Below the pieces are notes generated by a model, which saw only the letters and a list, made by a program, of their open reading frames with translations, was not told the origin of the DNA and searched no databases. A program made the position numbers and the translations under genes. 15,559 nt of DNA, from positions 1 through 15,559 of the forward strand of contig JBBTCJ010000130.1 in assembly GCA_038043285.1 (NCBI GenBank). Reading direction: 5' to 3'. Source of the DNA: JBBTCJ01 sp038043285 (lineage in GTDB: Bacteria > Planctomycetota > Phycisphaerae > UBA1845). How positions within the stretch are numbered: position 1 is the first letter of the stretch; every line of letters begins with the position of its first letter. Positions 13,278 through 15,559 of the stretch are shown in pieces.

Positions 13278-14273
13278 ATGGGGGCGCAACTGATTTGCGA
13301 AGTCGAACGCTCGCGGATTCCAGGACTGGCGTGGGCTGTCAAACCACCGGTTGAATCGGTCATTCGATCGCTGGCGCCGGAGGACCAGGTGTTGCTGACG
13401 AAACTGCTGACCGAACCGGTCGAGTTCGTCGAGCATGCGAGGCTTTCGTCGACGACCATCGACCGCGAATTGTTCGGCGGACCGGCTCGGCTCGTCGATT
13501 CCCACGCCACGCGCTTCACCGATCGTGCCGACGCCATGGTCGACGCGATCTGCAGCGGCGAACGCCTTCCCACCCTGACCCATGCACAAGAGGAACATCT
13601 GTTCCTGCGATTCAACCTCACGCGCATGAAGATCGCGTCGATCCTGCACGGGTCCGCGGGCAAGCGCCTCTTGGCGGAGACCACTCGAGAGTTGCTCGCC
13701 TGGGGTCATCGAATGCTGGCCGCCCGCAGCGTCATTGTCCGGCTGAACATGCCGCTGGTGCTCGCCATGGCCAAGCGGACGCGGCTCGGTTCGGTCGACT
13801 TCAATGAACTCATCAGCGAAGGCAACATGGCGCTGCTCCGCAGCGTCGAGAAGTTCGACTGCTCCCGCGGGTACAAGTTCAGCACCTATTCGTGCCGCGC
13901 GATCCTCAAGAGCTTTTCCCGGGTGGCCATGCGGGCGAGCCGCTATCGCGGCAAGTTCCCCGCGGAGTTCGATCCCGCAATGGAGCGCAGCGATTTCATC
14001 GAGCGGCAACGCGAGGGCTTGGCCGACGATTGCGTGGACGAGTTGAAGGAGATCTTCCTGCAGAACCTCGCGGGCCTCAGCGACGTCGAGCGTACCGTGA
14101 TCAGCGAGCGCTTCGCGCTGGCGCCGAGCGGCGACGGTTCGACCCAGGCTCCCAAGACGTTGGAGCAGGTCGGGCAGATCATCGGCGTGACCAAGGAGCG
14201 GGTGCGGCAGATTCAGAACAATGCGTTGAAGAAAATGCGCGTCGCGTTGGAGGAGCGTTTCCTCGCGGCCTAG
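13278..14273 (+). CDS. Sigma-70 family RNA polymerase sigma factor
   Basis: This is a 331-residue sigma factor. Region 2 lies at about 145-222 ('NMPLVLAMAKRTR', 'DFNELISEGNMALLRSVEKF', 'SRGYKFSTYSCRAILKSFSR'), matching the core-binding and -10 recognition parts of RpoD-like proteins, although the usual 'TYATWWIRQAI' is replaced by 'TYSCRAILKSF'. Region 4 lies at about 262-325, with the -35 helix-turn-helix 'TLEQVGQIIGVTKERVRQIQNNALKKM' at 294-320. Region 3 is absent or reduced to about 35 residues. The N-terminal 140 residues include 'LTHAQEEHLFLRFNLTRMKIASI' (100-122), similar to a helix before region 2 in planctomycete sigma factors. ATG at 13278 is preferred because AAGGAG lies 7 bases upstream. 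ATG at 13257 in frame is possible but its GGAGGGG is only 3 bases away. It is probably an alternative rather than the housekeeping sigma. Confidence 0.88.
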   Translation: MGAQLICEVERSRIPGLAWAVKPPVESVIRSLAPEDQVLLTKLLTEPVEFVEHARLSSTTIDRELFGGPARLVDSHATRFTDRADAMVDAICSGERLPTLTHAQEEHLFLRFNLTRMKIASILHGSAGKRLLAETTRELLAWGHRMLAARSVIVRLNMPLVLAMAKRTRLGSVDFNELISEGNMALLRSVEKFDCSRGYKFSTYSCRAILKSFSRVAMRASRYRGKFPAEFDPAMERSDFIERQREGLADDCVDELKEIFLQNLAGLSDVERTVISERFALAPSGDGSTQAPKTLEQVGQIIGVTKERVRQIQNNALKKMRVALEERFLAA

Positions 14274-14343
14274 ACCACCGCTGGGAGGCGCGAATCGCGC
14301 GACGCATCCAGGCTTCGGTTCCTCCAAAACCCAAGACCCCGCT

Positions 14344-14388
14344 CGAGCCGCGTGGGACCGCTCCGAAACGAGCGCCCCGCGCGGCTCG
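14344..14388 (+). terminator. Long hairpin after the sigma gene
   Basis: CGAGCCGCG (14344-14352) pairs with CGCGGCTCG (14380-14388) without mismatch. The pairing continues inward through TGGG with CCCG (14353-14356 with 14376-14379, one wobble) and CGCTC with GAGCG (14359-14363 with 14370-14374), giving about 18 pairs around a CGAAAC loop. It starts 70 bases after the sigma stop. There is no T-tract, so it may stop transcription weakly, protect the 3' end, or serve both convergent genes. Confidence 0.5.
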
Positions 14389-14405
14389 TGTGTTGCATGA
14401 CCGAA

Positions 14406-14428
14406 CGTCGTGTACGAATCGTCGTGTA
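14406..14428. repeat. Short direct repeat in the convergent gap
   Basis: CGTCGTGTA occurs at 14406-14414 and again at 14420-14428, a 14-bp period, each preceded by CGAA-like bases. It lies between the two hairpins in the non-coding stretch that separates the convergent sigma and flavin-reductase genes. No function is evident. Confidence 0.3.
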
Positions 14429-14475
14429 TGTGCCGAAACGGATTTCAGGATTCAGCGGCGCTGTCGGCGGAGCGC

Positions 14476-14498
14476 CACCGGCGGCTCGTCCGCCGGTG
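14476..14498. terminator. Perfect 9-bp hairpin between convergent genes
   Basis: CACCGGCGG (14476-14484) pairs exactly with CCGCCGGTG (14490-14498) around a CTCGT loop. It lies about 100 bases beyond the 3' end of the leftward flavin-reductase gene and beyond the sigma gene hairpin. With GC-rich pairing and no T-tract in either direction it is a plausible bidirectional pause or stop site. The rest of the 323-bp gap 14274-14596 holds no gene that I can support. Confidence 0.4.
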
Positions 14499-14596
14499 CG
14501 GGTGCGAGCAAAAGGGCGGTCGATTGTCGGGATGCGTACGGCTCGGCTCGCGCCGTGTCCGAGGCGGTCGGAGGCGTCTGCAAAACGCTCGACCCC

Positions 14597-15232
14597 TCAC
14601 CGCCCGTCCGGCTTGGGAAGTGTGAACCGGTCGCGGATCGTGGAGTAATCTTCACCTCCGAGTCGCCCCACCAGGTCGATCCGGGCGACGTCCGCCGTCC
14701 CATCGGGCAGCAGCAGCCACTCCGCGATGTGAAAACACAGCACCTCCCCGATGCACAGATTGGCGGATAGCGGCCCATCGCCGACCGGAACAATCTGCAA
14801 CAACCTGCACTCCATCTGCACCGGGGACTCCGCCGCGCGGAATGGCCGAACGAACCGGCTCGGCAGCTTCGTCAGATGGGACACGTCGAACTCATCCACC
14901 TCCGGCGGGAATGCGAACGAAGCCTCGTTGCTCGGCGCCGCCAGCGCGTGGGGCACGACGTTGACCACGAACTCGGGTACGGCGCGGAGGTTCACCAGGG
15001 TGTCCTTCGGCGTCCCGTCGGCCTTGGTGCAAGGCGAAAACACGACGGCCGTCGGATTCGATCCAATCCCGTTGAAAAACGAAAACGGAGCAAGGTTGGC
15101 GATCCCCTCCGCCGAGATGGTGGAGACCAGCGCTATGGGACGCGGCAGGACGCAGGAAAGGAGGGTCTTGAAGTTTTCCCGCCGTTCGCGCTCCGCCGCC
15201 ACCAGGGTATGAAAACTATCATCGCCGCTCAC
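14597..15232 (-). CDS. Flavin-reductase-like FMN-binding split-barrel protein
   Basis: This 211-residue protein belongs to the flavin reductase-like (DIM6/NTAB) family of FMN-binding split barrels, in which members reduce flavin for a partner oxygenase or bind FMN in other redox roles. The family core is clear: 'RPIALVSTISAEGIANLAPFSFFNG' at 31-55, 'NPTAVVFSPC' at 59-68, 'KDTLVNLRAVPEFVVNVV' at 76-93, and 'LLQIVPVGDGPLSANLCIGEVLCFHI' at 144-169, the last two forming later barrel strands. No signal peptide or membrane span is seen, so it should be cytoplasmic. The start is GTG at 15232 with only a weak AGAGAG upstream. No oxygenase lies in the window, so a partner or substrate cannot be named. 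It is convergent with the sigma gene. Confidence 0.88.
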   Translation of the reverse strand: MSGDDSFHTLVAAERERRENFKTLLSCVLPRPIALVSTISAEGIANLAPFSFFNGIGSNPTAVVFSPCTKADGTPKDTLVNLRAVPEFVVNVVPHALAAPSNEASFAFPPEVDEFDVSHLTKLPSRFVRPFRAAESPVQMECRLLQIVPVGDGPLSANLCIGEVLCFHIAEWLLLPDGTADVARIDLVGRLGGEDYSTIRDRFTLPKPDGR

Positions 15233-15264
15233 GGGGCATCTCTCTGACCGCGTTGCCGCGCTTC

Positions 15265-15296
15265 TTCGGCAAACCGGCCGTGTGGCCGGCGCCGAA
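15265..15296 (-). terminator. Strong hairpin between TPR-like gene and flavin reductase gene
   Basis: TTCGGC (15265-15270) pairs with GCCGAA (15291-15296), and CCGGCC (15274-15279) pairs with GGCCGG (15284-15289) around a GTGT loop, leaving a small AAA/C internal loop. It lies about 50 bases after the stop of the leftward TPR-like gene and 33 bases before the flavin-reductase start, so it could end or attenuate readthrough. There is no T-tract on the minus strand after the stem. Confidence 0.4.
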
Positions 15297-15343
15297 TCAC
15301 CATCGCCTTCCGCCGCCCCCTACGGCGCGCCGGAACCGGTTTC

Positions 15344-15559
15344 TCACGGCTTGGCCGGCTGAAGTTTCTTGCACGATTCGTAATAGTTCAGCACGTTCTG
15401 TGAAGCCGCCTTGTCGCCCTCGCCGGCTTTCGCAACGGCTTCCTTTTGCAGCGCAATCGCCCGATCCAGCGCCCCGATCTCATACATCGCACGGGCGTAC
15501 AGTTCGATCGCGGCGCGATCCGCCTTGTCGCCGGCCTCATACGCGGCGCGCGCGGCGTC
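15344..15559 (-). CDS. C-terminal end of a TPR-like helical repeat protein (partial)
   Basis: The minus strand is open from the window edge to a TGA at 15346-15344, giving 71 residues of a protein whose start lies outside. The translation has the alternating Ala/aromatic pattern of tetratricopeptide helices: 'ARAAYEAGDKADRAAIELYA', then 'RAMYEIGALDRAIALQKEAV', then 'NVLNYYESCKKLQPAKP' at the end. The middle helix pair fits the TPR pattern (A/Y-x-x-G...A-x-x). Comparable TPR ends close many planctomycete secreted or thioredoxin-like proteins, but with only the tail visible no function can be given. A hairpin and the flavin-reductase gene follow on the same strand. Confidence 0.65.
   Translation of the reverse strand, partial: DAARAAYEAGDKADRAAIELYARAMYEIGALDRAIALQKEAVAKAGEGDKAASQNVLNYYESCKKLQPAKP

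Noticed and set aside
14288..14300. GCGCGA-A-TCGCGC palindrome
   Set aside because: It cannot form an RNA hairpin with a one-base centre, and such GC palindromes are expected by chance in this DNA.
13215..14327. 370-codon minus-strand frame
   Set aside because: It is antisense to the sigma factor gene, with no recognisable domain.
1..15559. CRISPR array, insertion sequence, phage genes, tRNA or rRNA
   Set aside because: I saw no regularly spaced repeats, transposase or integrase motifs, or cloverleaf/rRNA signatures. A tRNA scan was not possible here.

Overview
The window is GC-rich, densely coded bacterial DNA, most likely from a member of the Planctomycetota. No marker gene proves this. 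The placement rests on a Ser/Thr kinase with the N-terminal 'RRYPHLAEEL' segment usual in planctomycete kinases, an ECF sigma factor fused to it by an ATGA overlap, a sigma-70 protein with an 'EEHLF' helix before region 2, and a large two-gene System II cytochrome c maturation module. I saw no tRNA, rRNA, CRISPR array, transposase or phage gene.

Layout. Positions 124-3275 (minus) hold an ECF sigma factor followed by a membrane-anchored Ser/Thr kinase. Diverging from it, 3460-4200 (plus) encodes a FixJ/NarL-type response regulator. Directly behind that regulator, on the opposite strand at 4269-4403, lies the last part of a histidine kinase ATPase domain with no body, apparently a gene remnant. 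From 8265 down to 4532 (minus) run resB and ccsA, which overlap by ATGA and together form the haem handling and ligation machine for c-type cytochromes. Diverging from them, 8520-11552 (plus) carries a ferrous iron uptake cluster: feoA, feoB and a small Cys-rich FeoB-associated membrane protein. A MacB-type ABC permease without ATPase or adaptor follows at 11644-12933. A sigma-70 family factor at 13278-14273 sits behind a good promoter and a roughly 230-nt leader that can fold into several hairpins, one of them terminator-like. Its downstream gap holds two strong hairpins. A flavin-reductase-like split-barrel protein (14597-15232, minus) and the C-terminal end of a TPR-like protein cut by the window edge (15344-15559, minus) complete the window.

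How the parts fit. The centre is an iron and haem block: Fe(II) import on one side of a roughly 250-bp divergent intergenic region, and haem attachment to cytochrome c on the other. That intergenic region contains a perfect 9-bp inverted repeat touching the feoA promoter and two hairpins in the resB leader. Around this block are three separate transcription regulators (ECF sigma, response regulator, sigma-70 factor). I did not find an unmistakably new multi-gene system. The best leads are the structured leader of the sigma gene, a Cys/His cluster in FeoB, the orphan histidine kinase tail next to an intact response regulator, and the shared feo/ccs control region.
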